From NCBI GenBank assembly GCA_949291295.1, contig CASEVE010000009.1, positions 1-63,043 of the forward strand: DNA of 63,043 nt, read 5' to 3'. Source of the stretch: an uncultured Olsenella sp. (lineage in GTDB: Bacteria > Actinomycetota > Coriobacteriia > Coriobacteriales > Atopobiaceae). The translations under genes were made by a program, and so were the position numbers. Shown in pieces: positions 7,927 through 16,559 of this stretch (positions within the stretch are counted from its first letter, which is position 1; each line of letters starts with the position of its first letter). Below the pieces are notes generated by a model that saw only the letters and a program-made list of their open reading frames with translations, ran no database searches and was not told where the DNA came from.

Positions 7927-10586
7927 TAGATTCCGAGGGCCTGTCGCGCCGCGTCGAGGGCGGCGTCGATGCCGGAGGCGTCCGAGCCGCCAGCCTGAGC
8001 CATGGCGGGCTTTCCGCCGCCGCGGCCGCCCACGAGTCCCGCGATGTCCTTGATGATCGCTCCTGCCGAGAAGCCCCTGTCCACGGCACCGTCCGTGCCG
8101 CCGGCAAGAAGGGCAACCTTGCCATCGGGCGTGGCGGAGGCGATCACGCAGGCCACGGGCTCGCCGCCGGCAGCGTCGCGGATGCCGTCCCAGGCGGAGC
8201 GCATCTCCTTGCCGGAAAGGCCGTCGATGCGCGCCACGACGACCTTGTAGCCGTCCATCTGCACAGCGCCCTTGAAGGCGTCGGCGACCTTGCCGGCACC
8301 GGCGCCGGTCGTCGCGGCCTCGAGGGCCTTGCGCGTCTCGCGCAGCTCCTGCTCGAGCGCGGCCACGCGCTCGGCAACGGCGTCCGGGCGGCACTTGAGC
8401 TCGTGGGCCACCTCGTCGAGGGCGAGCAGGCGCTCGTCCACGTACTCGATGGCGCCCATCGAGGTCACGGCCTCGATGCGGCGGGCGTTGGAGCCAACAG
8501 AGCCCTCGGAGACGATCTTGAAGAGCCCAAGGTCGGCGGTGTTGCGCGCATGCGTGCCACCGCAGAGCTCGCGCGAGAAGGGCGTCTCGGACTCTCCGGT
8601 GGAGACCACGCGCACGACGTCGCCGTACTTCTCGCCAAAGAGGGCCACGGCTCCGGAGGCCTTGGCCTCGTCGATGCCCATGACGCGGGTCACAATGGGC
8701 TCGCCGGCAAAGATCTCTGCGTTGACCATGCCCTCCACGCGGGCGAGCTCGTCTGCCGTCATGGCCTCGAAGTGCGTGAAGTCAAAGCGCAGGCGGTCGG
8801 GCGCCACGAGGGAGCCGGCCTGGGAGACGTGAGGTCCGAGGACCTTCTTGAGCGCGGCGTCGAGCAGGTGCGTTGCGGTGTGGTTGCGACGGATGAGCTC
8901 GCGGCGACCGGCGTCGATCGCGGCCGTGACCTCGGAGCCCACGGTAAGCGCGCCCTCCTCGATCTCGCAGTCGTGCACGTAGAGGGAGCCCTTGGCCTTG
9001 GTGGCACCCACGCGCAGGCGCGCGCCGTCGCAGAAGATGGTACCGGTGTCGCCCACCTGGCCGCCCATCTCGGCGTAGAACGGCGTGACGTCAAGGACAA
9101 CCTCAACGGACTGGCCCGCCTCGGCACGCTCGACCTCCTCGCCGTCCAAAACGATGGCAAGTACGTGGGAGGAGGACTCGTTCTTGTCGTAGCCGACAAA
9201 CTCCGTGGCGTCCAGGCGATCGGAGAGCGCAGTCCAGACGTCGTTGAAGGTGCCCCAGGCGTCGCGGTTGGCGCTCGCACGGGCGCGCTCGCGCTGCTCG
9301 GTCATGCAGGCGTCAAAGGCGTCCATGTCAACGGAGTGGCCAGTGGCCTCGCAGATCTCGCGCGTGAGGTCGATGGGGAAGCCGTAGGTGTCGTGCAGCT
9401 TGAAGGCCACCTCACCAGAAAGGGTCTCGCCCTCCTCGAGCTTCTCGAGCTCGGAGGCAAGGCTCTGCTCGCCGGCGTCGAGCGTGGCGCCAAAGCGCTC
9501 CTCCTCGGCGCGGACAATGCCCTCGACAAGCGCGCGGTTCTCAACAATAGCCGGGTAGTTCTCTCCCATGAGCTCGCAGATCTTCTCCACGTAGGAGCAG
9601 AGGAACGCGCCCTCGATGCCCATGAGGCGACCATGGTAGACGGCACGACGCAGCAGGCGGCGCAGGACGTAGCCGCGCCCCTCGTTGCTGGGCAGGATGC
9701 CGTCGGAAATCATGAAGGTGACGGCACGGGCGTGGTCGGCCACGATGCGAAGGCTGCGGTCGCGCGCGGCGTCCTCGCCGTAGGAGTGGCCGCTCAGCTT
9801 CTCGCCCACGCCGATGAGGCCCTGGAGCAGGTCACCGTCGTAGTTGGTGGACTTGTGCTGCATGATGGCGGCAATGCGCTCGAGGCCCATGCCGGTATCG
9901 ATGTTGCGGTGCGGCAGCTCCGGCAGCGAGCCGTCCTCCTGGCGGTCGTACTGCGTGAAGACCAGGTTCCAGAACTCGAGGAAGCGGTCGCAGTCATCGC
10001 AGCCGGGGCCACAGTTGGGACCACCGCAGCCAAACTCCTCGCCCTGGTCAAAGTAGATTTCCGAGCACGGACCGCAGGGGCCGGTGGGACCGGCGGCCCA
10101 GAAGTTGTCCTTCTCGCCCAGGCGAGAGATGTGGTCATAGGGGACGCCCTGCTCGTGCCAGAGCTCGATGGCCTCGTCGTCGTTCTCAAAGACGGTCATG
10201 TAGAGGCGCTCGGGCGGCAGGCCCAGGTGCTCGGGGTTGGTGATGAAGTCATAGGCCCAGGCGATGGCGTCGGCCTTGGAGTAGCCGCCAAAGGAGAAGT
10301 TGCCGAGCATCTCAAAGAAGGAGAGGTGCGTGGCGTCACCGATGTTGTCGATGTCGTTGGTGCGCAGGCACTTCTGGCAGGAGCAGGCGCCAATCTCGGG
10401 CATGGTCTTCTTGCCCTGGTAGTACTCCTTGAACTGGTTCATGCCCGCGTTGGTGAGCAGCAGCGACGGGTCGTCCGGAACGAGCGACGAGGACGGGTAC
10501 AGCTTGCAGCCCTTGCTCTCAAAGAAGCGGAGGAAGTCCTCGCGAATCTCTGCGGTGGTCATGGTCTTGTAGTCGGCGGTGCTCAT
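7926..10586 (-). CDS. alaS: Alanine--tRNA ligase
   Basis: 886 aa, full length. Class II catalytic domain with typical early motifs and the Cys-rich stretch CGGPNCGPGCDDCD. The editing-domain zinc site is intact: HTATH near residue 567 and CGGTH near 673. The Gly-rich C-Ala domain is at the end. It charges tRNA-Ala and deacylates mischarged products. The start is preceded by GGGGAG. No T-box leader precedes it: the -10 element lies only about 45 bp upstream. Head of the alaS-ruvX-mltG-yqeG unit. Confidence 0.97.
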   Translation of the reverse strand: MSTADYKTMTTAEIREDFLRFFESKGCKLYPSSSLVPDDPSLLLTNAGMNQFKEYYQGKKTMPEIGACSCQKCLRTNDIDNIGDATHLSFFEMLGNFSFGGYSKADAIAWAYDFITNPEHLGLPPERLYMTVFENDDEAIELWHEQGVPYDHISRLGEKDNFWAAGPTGPCGPCSEIYFDQGEEFGCGGPNCGPGCDDCDRFLEFWNLVFTQYDRQEDGSLPELPHRNIDTGMGLERIAAIMQHKSTNYDGDLLQGLIGVGEKLSGHSYGEDAARDRSLRIVADHARAVTFMISDGILPSNEGRGYVLRRLLRRAVYHGRLMGIEGAFLCSYVEKICELMGENYPAIVENRALVEGIVRAEEERFGATLDAGEQSLASELEKLEEGETLSGEVAFKLHDTYGFPIDLTREICEATGHSVDMDAFDACMTEQRERARASANRDAWGTFNDVWTALSDRLDATEFVGYDKNESSSHVLAIVLDGEEVERAEAGQSVEVVLDVTPFYAEMGGQVGDTGTIFCDGARLRVGATKAKGSLYVHDCEIEEGALTVGSEVTAAIDAGRRELIRRNHTATHLLDAALKKVLGPHVSQAGSLVAPDRLRFDFTHFEAMTADELARVEGMVNAEIFAGEPIVTRVMGIDEAKASGAVALFGEKYGDVVRVVSTGESETPFSRELCGGTHARNTADLGLFKIVSEGSVGSNARRIEAVTSMGAIEYVDERLLALDEVAHELKCRPDAVAERVAALEQELRETRKALEAATTGAGAGKVADAFKGAVQMDGYKVVVARIDGLSGKEMRSAWDGIRDAAGGEPVACVIASATPDGKVALLAGGTDGAVDRGFSAGAIIKDIAGLVGGRGGGKPAMAQAGGSDASGIDAALDAARQALGI

Positions 10587-10630
10587 TGGTCTCCCCTATG
10601 GTTGGGTTTATGTGCGCATACAACCTTGTA

Positions 10631-10636
10631 ATTATA
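10631..10636 (-). promoter_or_regulatory. Probable -10 box for alaS
   Basis: A perfect TATAAT on the minus strand, 45 bp upstream of the alaS start. No good -35 match: the expected position reads TTCTTC, which is part of a CGAGAAGAAC motif copy (10651-10660). Confidence 0.5.
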
Positions 10637-10660
10637 GCGTGTTCGAGAATCGAGAAGAAC

Positions 10661-10827
10661 GGGCGGGTTGCGGACGTTTCCGTCACCAAAACCGTCCGGG
10701 AGCCGCCCCGACGGGATGCGGGCGGGTTGCGGACGTTTCCGGACCCAAAACCGTCCGGGAGCCGCCCCGACGGGATGCGGGCGGGTTGCGGACGTTTCCG
10801 AGCCCAAAACCGTCCAGGCGCCGCCCC
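10661..10827. repeat. Three-unit array of 49-nt palindromic repeats (GGACG/CCGTCC family)
   Basis: Units at 10661-10709, 10720-10768 and 10779-10827 repeat with an exact 59-bp period; the spacer is GACGGGATGC. Each unit has arms GGGCGGGTTGCGGACG and CCGTCCGGGAGCCGCCCC around a short central loop. The last unit directly abuts the stop codon of the AI-2E transporter gene. It is a member, without a nuclease gene, of the same family as the arrays at 24.8 and 26.5 kb. It may also act as a terminator. Confidence 0.9.
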
Positions 10828-12089
10828 TACTTCTTGGAGGACGGGGACTTTTTGCCTGCGGGACGGGGTTCGTCGTTGAGGCGGGTGAGTCCGGCGAGGA
10901 GACGCGAGCGGGCGATGAAGGTGTCGTCGTCAAGCGCGTCGAAGGTCGGCCGCGGACGTCCCTGCGGGTCGTTGAAGGGCGTGCTGCCAAAGAACGCGCC
11001 CTCGGCGGAGACAATCTGGCGTCCCGTGTGAGTCTCAAAGTAGTAGACAAAAACACCCTTGATGGCTGCGGTAAGCGGAACGGCGAGCAGCATCCCCACG
11101 GCTCCCCCAACTGCACCTCCAATGATGATGCCGATGAGCGAGAGCGCGGGGTGAATCTTTACGGCCGAGCGCATGACGATCGGCGAGAGCACGTTGTCGG
11201 TCACGTTCTGCGCAACCACCGTGATGACGAGCGTCCAGAAGGCAACGACGGGACTCACAAAGAGGCCGAGAAGAACCGCGGAGACCGACGAGAGCATGGG
11301 ACCGATGACGGGCACAAAGTGCAGGACGAACGTGGCAATGCCGAGAAGCCCCGCATAAGGGTGGCCGATAAGTGCAAGGCCTGCGGCAACCATGACGCCG
11401 TTGGCAAGCGATGTGATGAGGGTCCCTCGCATGTACCCGCCCATGGAGCGGGAGAGGACCGCAAAGGTGAGGACCATGTCCTCGTCGTGATCAGGACCGG
11501 CGATGATGGCAAGCTCCCCCATGATCTTGGGGTAGTCGAGCGCAAACCAGTACGCAAGGATAAGGCCGAGGAAGAAGGTCACGAAGTGCCCGGCAAGGTC
11601 GGTGAGGTTGGCCACAAGCCCGGACGAGAGGTTGCGCGCAAGGTCTGAGGCAATGCCGGAGCCGGCCTCGGTGAGCACCTGAACGAGCGCGTTGACGGTG
11701 TTCTGCACGTTGGCGCTGCCGCTCGTGCCAAAGGTGTCCCAAAACGTGGCAAGGGCATCCTGGACCTGCGTGAAGTAGGTGGGGACGTTTCTCAGGAGCA
11801 CCATGAGCTCGTTTACGAACGGCCCCACGAACAGGGCGACGATGGTGACGATGCCCGCGATGACCACGACGAGGGAGATGAGGGCCGCAAGGCTGCGCGG
11901 CAGGCCGCGGTCCTCGATCCAGTTGGTGAGGGGGCTGCACACAAAGCCCGCGATGAGGCCGATGAGCAGGAGCTCGACCGCCTGCCCCACGACCGTGAGG
12001 CCGCGAATCGCAAGCATGAAGAGCACGATGGCACCCACGATGGCCCATACCACCACCGCCCTCAGGCGCCACTTCTCGTATCTGCCCAT
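10827..12089 (-). CDS. AI-2E family transporter (PerM/YdiK-like membrane protein)
   Basis: 420 aa with about eight predicted hydrophobic helices (starting VVVWAIVGAIVLFMLAIRGL) and the family pattern near FVPVIGPMLSSVSAVLLGL and VTDNVLSPIVMRSAVKIHPALSLIGI. The last 60 residues form a charged cytoplasmic tail. Members include AI-2 exporters and sodium/proton antiporters; the substrate here is unknown. Located between alaS and the sigma factor gene. A palindromic repeat array begins exactly at its stop codon. Confidence 0.88.
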   Translation of the reverse strand: MGRYEKWRLRAVVVWAIVGAIVLFMLAIRGLTVVGQAVELLLIGLIAGFVCSPLTNWIEDRGLPRSLAALISLVVVIAGIVTIVALFVGPFVNELMVLLRNVPTYFTQVQDALATFWDTFGTSGSANVQNTVNALVQVLTEAGSGIASDLARNLSSGLVANLTDLAGHFVTFFLGLILAYWFALDYPKIMGELAIIAGPDHDEDMVLTFAVLSRSMGGYMRGTLITSLANGVMVAAGLALIGHPYAGLLGIATFVLHFVPVIGPMLSSVSAVLLGLFVSPVVAFWTLVITVVAQNVTDNVLSPIVMRSAVKIHPALSLIGIIIGGAVGGAVGMLLAVPLTAAIKGVFVYYFETHTGRQIVSAEGAFFGSTPFNDPQGRPRPTFDALDDDTFIARSRLLAGLTRLNDEPRPAGKKSPSSKK

Positions 12090-12144
12090 AACCCTCCCGT
12101 CAAAGCTCCCAAAGGATAGTCCCGCCTTGGGGCCAACCTAGCCG

Positions 12145-12975
12145 CTAGGCGCGCATGAGCCCCTCGGGATCGATCTTGTCCTGGATGCGCCGCAGCGTAC
12201 GTCGCAGCAGACGCGAGACCTGCACCTGCGAGACGCCCAGGCGCTCAGCAATCTCCACCTGCGTGAGACCGTCCACGAAGCGCATGTGAATCACGTCACG
12301 CTCGCGCGGCGAGAAGTCCGCGATGGCCTCCTCGAGCACGATGCGGTCATCGGATGCCGCAAGGTCGGCGTCCTCGGTGGCGTAGTGGTCGATAACCGAG
12401 GGCGACTCCTCGTCCTCCGTTGCCCCGCCGCCCTCGAGCGGCACGGAGCTATAGGCGCTCGAGGACTCCATCGCCTCGAGGACCTCGTCGACCGTGGTTC
12501 CCAGATGCTCAGCGATCTCCTCCACGGAGGGGCTTCGCTGAAGCTGGTTGGTAAGCTCGTCGGTGACCTGGTTGACCTTGGCGGAGAGCTCCTGGAGTCG
12601 ACGCGGAACACGCACCGACCAGCCCTTGTCACGGAAGTGGCGCTTGATCTCCCCCATGATCGTGGGCGTGGCGTAGGTGGTGAACTCAAGACCGCGATCT
12701 GGCTCAAAGCGGTCGATCGCCTTGATGAGGCCGATGGTGCCCACCTGCACGAGGTCCTCGAGAGACTCGCCTCGGTTCTTGAACTTGGAGGCGAGGAAGC
12801 GCACGAGGTTGAGGTGGTTCACGATCAGCTGGTCGCGCGCCTCAGCGTCGCCCTTCTGCTTGTAGCGATAGAACAGCTCGCGGGTGCGGTCCTTGTCCCA
12901 CGCGGCACGCCCCGCGCCCGCGCCGCGGCGCCTCGAGCGCACGCCGCCGCGACCAACGCCTTCTCTGGTCTCCAT
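12145..12975 (-). CDS. RNA polymerase sigma factor, SigB/SigF/SigG family
   Basis: 276 aa. An Arg/Gly-rich N-terminal extension (about 25 residues) is followed by region 2 (DLVQVGTIGLIKAIDRFEP, then FTTYATPTIMGEIKRHFRDKG), region 3 (about 130-175) and region 4 with a helix-turn-helix at LTQVEIAERLGVSQVQVSRLL. This fits group 3 general-stress or sporulation-type sigma factors. Gram-positive relatives are held by an RsbW/SpoIIAB anti-sigma factor. Such a partner is encoded 2 bp upstream, supporting a sigma/anti-sigma pair. Stress role inferred. Confidence 0.9.
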   Translation of the reverse strand: METREGVGRGGVRSRRRGAGAGRAAWDKDRTRELFYRYKQKGDAEARDQLIVNHLNLVRFLASKFKNRGESLEDLVQVGTIGLIKAIDRFEPDRGLEFTTYATPTIMGEIKRHFRDKGWSVRVPRRLQELSAKVNQVTDELTNQLQRSPSVEEIAEHLGTTVDEVLEAMESSSAYSSVPLEGGGATEDEESPSVIDHYATEDADLAASDDRIVLEEAIADFSPRERDVIHMRFVDGLTQVEIAERLGVSQVQVSRLLRRTLRRIQDKIDPEGLMRA

Positions 12976-12977
12976 AA

Positions 12978-13331
12978 TCAGACCGCCCGCTTGACGAGGT
13001 GAAGCAGCCGTCCGTCGTCCGACTCAAAGAACTCGTCACAGACCGCGTCGAGAAGAACCTCCACCAGCTCGATGGAGTCGTCTGCGGGGTCGGCCTCGCC
13101 GAGCGAGAAGTCCACTGCCATGGCCCCGTCCGAAAGACCAAACGTCACCTCAACCGACTCGGGGGCGGTGGCGCAGGCGTAGACGAAGCCCTCCTCCGCG
13201 ATCATGCGGACGTCCTCCACGTCCTCGACGCTCATATCGCAGCAGACCGCCAGGGTCGAGGCGGTCATGCGCACGCAGCGCGCAAAGGCAGCCTCCGCGG
13301 GAACGTTTAGCTTGACGTACTTCTCGGCCAT
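12978..13331 (-). CDS. Small RsbW-like anti-sigma factor, ATP-binding boxes degenerate
   Basis: 117 aa; the start ATG is preceded by GGAGAG. The layout resembles the HATPase anti-sigma factors RsbW/SpoIIAB: an N-terminal strand-helix region, then DVRMIAEEGFVYACATAPESVEV where RsbW has the SEATTNAV N-box helix, and a C-terminal strand. The N-box Asn and the glycine-rich lid boxes are not visible, so ATP binding and kinase activity are doubtful. The position immediately upstream of the SigB-type gene is the main reason for the call. No RsbV-type antagonist is visible. It could still bind the sigma factor. Confidence 0.6.
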   Translation of the reverse strand: MAEKYVKLNVPAEAAFARCVRMTASTLAVCCDMSVEDVEDVRMIAEEGFVYACATAPESVEVTFGLSDGAMAVDFSLGEADPADDSIELVEVLLDAVCDEFFESDDGRLLHLVKRAV

Positions 13332-13341
13332 CTCTTCTCTC

Positions 13342-13893
13342 CTACTCGGCATCATCGGAGGCGTTTGCGGACTCATCAGCAGACACGCTGCCGTATTCGA
13401 CGTAGCGAGTCGGAGGCTGAGGCTCACGATGCTCCTCAACGATCTTCTTTGCCTCCTGCTCGACGGACGCCTCGATGCGAGCGGCGGTCTCTGCGGGAGA
13501 GCCGCCCCTCAGACGGGAGACCACATTGGCCACGCCCGACGCGGCGCTCTCGGCGACGCGGTTGACGGCACCGGTCACGCTCGAGGCGGTACCCGAGACG
13601 GACGAGACGTCCTCGAGGATGCCGTTCACGCGATCCAGGGAGTCGTTGGCGGCGTCGATGGTCCCCTCAACCTTGACGGCGAGAGGAGCGAGGCGCTTGG
13701 CGGCGGGCTCAAGCTCGTCAGCGAGCCCGTCGAGCTTGGCCACGACGGGCTGGGCCTGTTCGATGACCTCGGTGGCAGCGGTGGTGACGCGCTCGATGTC
13801 CCTGCGAGCGGAGCGCATGGTGATGGCCACCTCGACCACCGCCCACACGCCCACGACAACGAGCACGATCAATGCGATTTGCAGAGCGTCCAT
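13342..13893 (-). CDS. Membrane-anchored DUF948-like protein
   Basis: 183 aa. One N-terminal transmembrane helix (residues 4-24, LQIALIVLVVVGVWAVVEVAI) is followed by a long heptad-like helical region (about 30-135) and an acidic, unstructured tail. This matches DUF948-type proteins, small membrane-anchored coiled-coil proteins of unknown function common in Gram-positives. It ends 10 bp before the anti-sigma gene and may be co-transcribed with the sigma pair, suggesting an envelope-stress connection. Function not established. Confidence 0.6.
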   Translation of the reverse strand: MDALQIALIVLVVVGVWAVVEVAITMRSARRDIERVTTAATEVIEQAQPVVAKLDGLADELEPAAKRLAPLAVKVEGTIDAANDSLDRVNGILEDVSSVSGTASSVTGAVNRVAESAASGVANVVSRLRGGSPAETAARIEASVEQEAKKIVEEHREPQPPTRYVEYGSVSADESANASDDAE

Positions 13894-13946
13894 TGCACCC
13901 TCCTTAGGGAGCGTATCGATCGGGCAGAGAGCCCTGATTCCTCATT

Positions 13947-15287
13947 TTACCCAAGTGACGAGGGTTCGTTTCCCCGCGCCTCCGCTATGTCGCGCCCGAT
14001 GGCCTCCTCGCGCCACGCCTCCCAGCCGCGGGGGCTTGCGTGATAGAAGCAGCCCCGCTCAAGACCCTCGGGCAGGTAGCGCTGCTCGACCCAGCCCCCG
14101 GGGAAGTTGTGCGGATAGAGGTAGGGGCCGTATTCGTCTGAGCCCGGGCGATGGCGGTCGCGCAGATGGCTCGGCACCTCCCGGCGCGGACCGCGGCGGA
14201 CCTCCTCCAGGGCGGCGTCGATTCCGGCCTCGGCGGCATTGGACTTGGGGGCAAGGGCCACGTAGGTTGCCGCCTGGGCCAGGTTGATGCGACACTCCGG
14301 CATGCCGATGACCTCGGTTGCGCGGAATGCCGCATGCGCAACGAGAAGGGCCTGGGGATCGGCGTTTCCCACGTCCTCAGAGGCGCAGATCATGATGCGC
14401 CGCGCGATGAACTTGGGATCCTCGCCGGCGTCCAGCATGCGGGCGAGCCAGTAGAGCACGGCGTCTGGATCGCTGCCGCGCATCGACTTGATGAAGGCGG
14501 AGATGATGTCGTAGTGCATGTCACCGGCGCGGTCATAGGCAAGACCTCGCCGGGGATTTGCCTCCGTGACGTGTTCGCGCGTGATGGGAGCCGGCGCGTC
14601 GCCGTCCATTCTGTCAACCATCTGGCTCGCAAGCTCGAGCGAGGTGAGGGCCGCGCGGCCGTCGCCTCCGGCAAGGGTCACGATCTCGTCCTCCGCCTCG
14701 GGCGTAAGCTCAAAGGCACCGGCAAGTCCCTCGGGCGCCGCAACGGCGCGCTCGACGAGCTCTCTTACCGAGGCGTCGTCCAAGGCGGTGAGCTCCACCA
14801 CGCGGCTACGTGAGATGAGAGCCGAGTTGACCTCGAAGTAGGGGTTTTCGGTCGTGGCGCCCACGAGCACCACCGTGCGGTCCTCCACGGCATGGAGCAG
14901 CGCATCCTGCTGGCCTCGGTTGAAGCGGTGAATCTCGTCCACGAAAAGGATGGTGCGACGGCCGAGCGTGAGCAGGCGGCTCTCGGCGGCCTCGATCTCG
15001 CGCCGCAGGTCCTTGACGGTTCCCGTGACGGCCGAGACCTCCACGAACTCGGCGTGGGTGGTGTTGGCGATGATCCGCGCGAGCGTGGTCTTGCCCGTGC
15101 CTGCCGGCCCGTAGAGGATGACCGAGGAGAGCGTGTCGTGCTCGATGGCGCGGCGCAGCCAGCTGCCCGGCCCCACGGCCTTCTCCTGGCCGACGAAGCC
15201 CTCGAGCGTGGTGGGCCGCATGCGCACGGCAAGCGGGGCGTTTTCGAGCTTTTTCGCGGTCTCGACGCGTGTGAACAACGTATCCAT
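13947..15287 (-). CDS. rarA: RarA/MgsA replication-associated recombination ATPase
   Basis: 446 aa from the ATG at 15287. AAA+ domain with Walker A GPAGTGKT at 60-67, Walker [12 protein letters not shown], sensor 1 GATTENP, and the C-terminal MgsA/WHIP-type tetramerisation region (AYDRAGDMHYDIISAFIKSMRGSDPDA and the SHLRDRH block). RarA acts at stalled forks, probably unwinding or loading factors at single-strand DNA ends. It is followed by the DUF948 gene after 53 bp. The 5' region contains a conserved-loop hairpin element. Confidence 0.94.
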   Translation of the reverse strand: MDTLFTRVETAKKLENAPLAVRMRPTTLEGFVGQEKAVGPGSWLRRAIEHDTLSSVILYGPAGTGKTTLARIIANTTHAEFVEVSAVTGTVKDLRREIEAAESRLLTLGRRTILFVDEIHRFNRGQQDALLHAVEDRTVVLVGATTENPYFEVNSALISRSRVVELTALDDASVRELVERAVAAPEGLAGAFELTPEAEDEIVTLAGGDGRAALTSLELASQMVDRMDGDAPAPITREHVTEANPRRGLAYDRAGDMHYDIISAFIKSMRGSDPDAVLYWLARMLDAGEDPKFIARRIMICASEDVGNADPQALLVAHAAFRATEVIGMPECRINLAQAATYVALAPKSNAAEAGIDAALEEVRRGPRREVPSHLRDRHRPGSDEYGPYLYPHNFPGGWVEQRYLPEGLERGCFYHASPRGWEAWREEAIGRDIAEARGNEPSSLG

Positions 15288-15316
15288 GGGAACGATTGTA
15301 CGCCATCGCGCGCGTT

Positions 15317-15411
15317 GCCGCCCGCAAGGGACGGGGTTTGTCTCCGCGCGCAGTTCTTCGCGCAGCGAAGCTGTTTGATCACGGAGACAAACCCCGTCCC
15401 TGGCGGGCGGC
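15317..15411. repeat. Conserved-loop hairpin element 1 (upstream of rarA)
   Basis: Core arms 15328-15346 and 15382-15400 are perfect 19-bp complements (GGGACGGGGTTTGTCTCCG). An outer 9-bp stem GCCGCCCGC extends them after a 2-nt bulge. The 35-nt loop carries CAGTTCTTCGCGCAGCGAAG followed by CTGTTTGATCA. Similar loops with quite different arms occur at 28916-29026 and 62958-63043, and more distantly at 56181-56257. It may also terminate transcription of the hydrolase gene at 15457. Confidence 0.8.
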
Positions 15412-15456
15412 GCGTCTCTGGCGGCAATCGGGCTGGGGAAGGGGCCGACAAAAGCC

Positions 15457-16455
15457 TTAGAGATGGCGGGCGAGATAATCGTCGATGGTGGTCCAGTAGA
15501 GGTCGGGGTTGGTGCTGGATGAGAGGCCGTGGCCGGCGCCCTCAACTACGAGCTTCTCCTTCTCCTCGCTCGCGCAGGCCTCGTAGCACTCGTCGAGCAT
15601 CGAGAAGGGCACGAAGGTGTCCTCGTCGCCATGGATGAAGAGCATGGGAACGCTCGCCGAGCGTAGGCTCTCAACTGACGAGGCGCCCTCAAAGGTGTAG
15701 CCCGCGCGCAGCAGGCAGGCCGCGTCGGCAACGTTTAAGATCGGGAAGCTCGGCAGGTGAAAGACGCTGTCGAGCTGCAGCACAAACTCGTCCCACACGC
15801 TCGTGTAGCCGCAGTCCTCCACGATGAGGGCCACGTTTTCCGGAAGGTCGCTCAGACCAGAGGCCATCATGACCTCGGCGCCGCCCATCGAGACGCCAAA
15901 GAGCATGACGCGCGCCTCGGGGTCGCGCTCCACGACCTCACCAATCCAGCCCACGAGGTCCTGTGCATCGGTGCCGCCCATCTGGATGAGCCCGGTATCC
16001 GCGTTGCGCTCGTGGCCGCGTGCGGCGGGCATGAGCACGCTCATGCCCAGCTCGTGAAAGTGATAGGCATACTTGGCCATGTCGGAGGGCTCGCCAATGT
16101 AGCCGTGGCACACCACGGCCCATGTGTGGCCGTCCGCGTAGGGGCCCTCGTCCGCCCCCTCGAGCTCCCAGCCAAGAAGGACGGTGCCGTCATCTGCCGC
16201 GTGAGACACACTCCTCTTCTCGGTCTCAAACCACTCCGCCGCCTCCTCGGCGTAGGCGGCGTCGAGCTGGGACTCCTTATGTCCCTCGAGACCGCTCGCC
16301 TCTCCTGAGCGAATCGTGTGTGCCATCGAGATCTCGGCGTGGGGATTCAGTGCAAAGTCAACGAGGAAGTTGCCCGCAAAGCCCAGCGCCACAACGGCAA
16401 GCGCCACAAGCGTCACCAGAAGAACAACGATGATGCGCCTTGATTTTCTCGACAT
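15457..16455 (-). CDS. Membrane-anchored alpha/beta hydrolase
   Basis: 332 aa; the start ATG follows GGTGAGGAG. A basic N-terminus and one signal-anchor helix (about residues 7-30) place the enzyme outside the membrane. The alpha/beta hydrolase core follows: CHGYIGEP (oxyanion region), nucleophile S189 in GVSMGG, acid at D277/D279 (HGDEDTFVP) and H309 (GAGHG). It resembles YqkD/S9-like cell-surface hydrolases. The substrate is unknown; esterase or peptidase are both possible. Confidence 0.82.
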   Translation of the reverse strand: MSRKSRRIIVVLLVTLVALAVVALGFAGNFLVDFALNPHAEISMAHTIRSGEASGLEGHKESQLDAAYAEEAAEWFETEKRSVSHAADDGTVLLGWELEGADEGPYADGHTWAVVCHGYIGEPSDMAKYAYHFHELGMSVLMPAARGHERNADTGLIQMGGTDAQDLVGWIGEVVERDPEARVMLFGVSMGGAEVMMASGLSDLPENVALIVEDCGYTSVWDEFVLQLDSVFHLPSFPILNVADAACLLRAGYTFEGASSVESLRSASVPMLFIHGDEDTFVPFSMLDECYEACASEEKEKLVVEGAGHGLSSSTNPDLYWTTIDDYLARHL

Positions 16456-16559
16456 TGCACTCCTCACCTACGTCACGTGGTGGGTCATTGTACGCTTTGG
16501 AGCCAAACCTTCAACAGAAAGATGAGGCTCGGGCGGCAGACACACGAATCAGGCCCGCC

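Noticed and set aside
8403..10631. A 742-aa open frame on the plus strand opposite alaS
   Set aside because: Shadow of alaS codon usage; repetitive Val/Ala/Gly/Leu composition without domains.
10587..10660. A T-box leader before alaS
   Set aside because: The -10 box leaves only about 40 nt of leader, too short for a T-box, and no specifier or antiterminator is visible.
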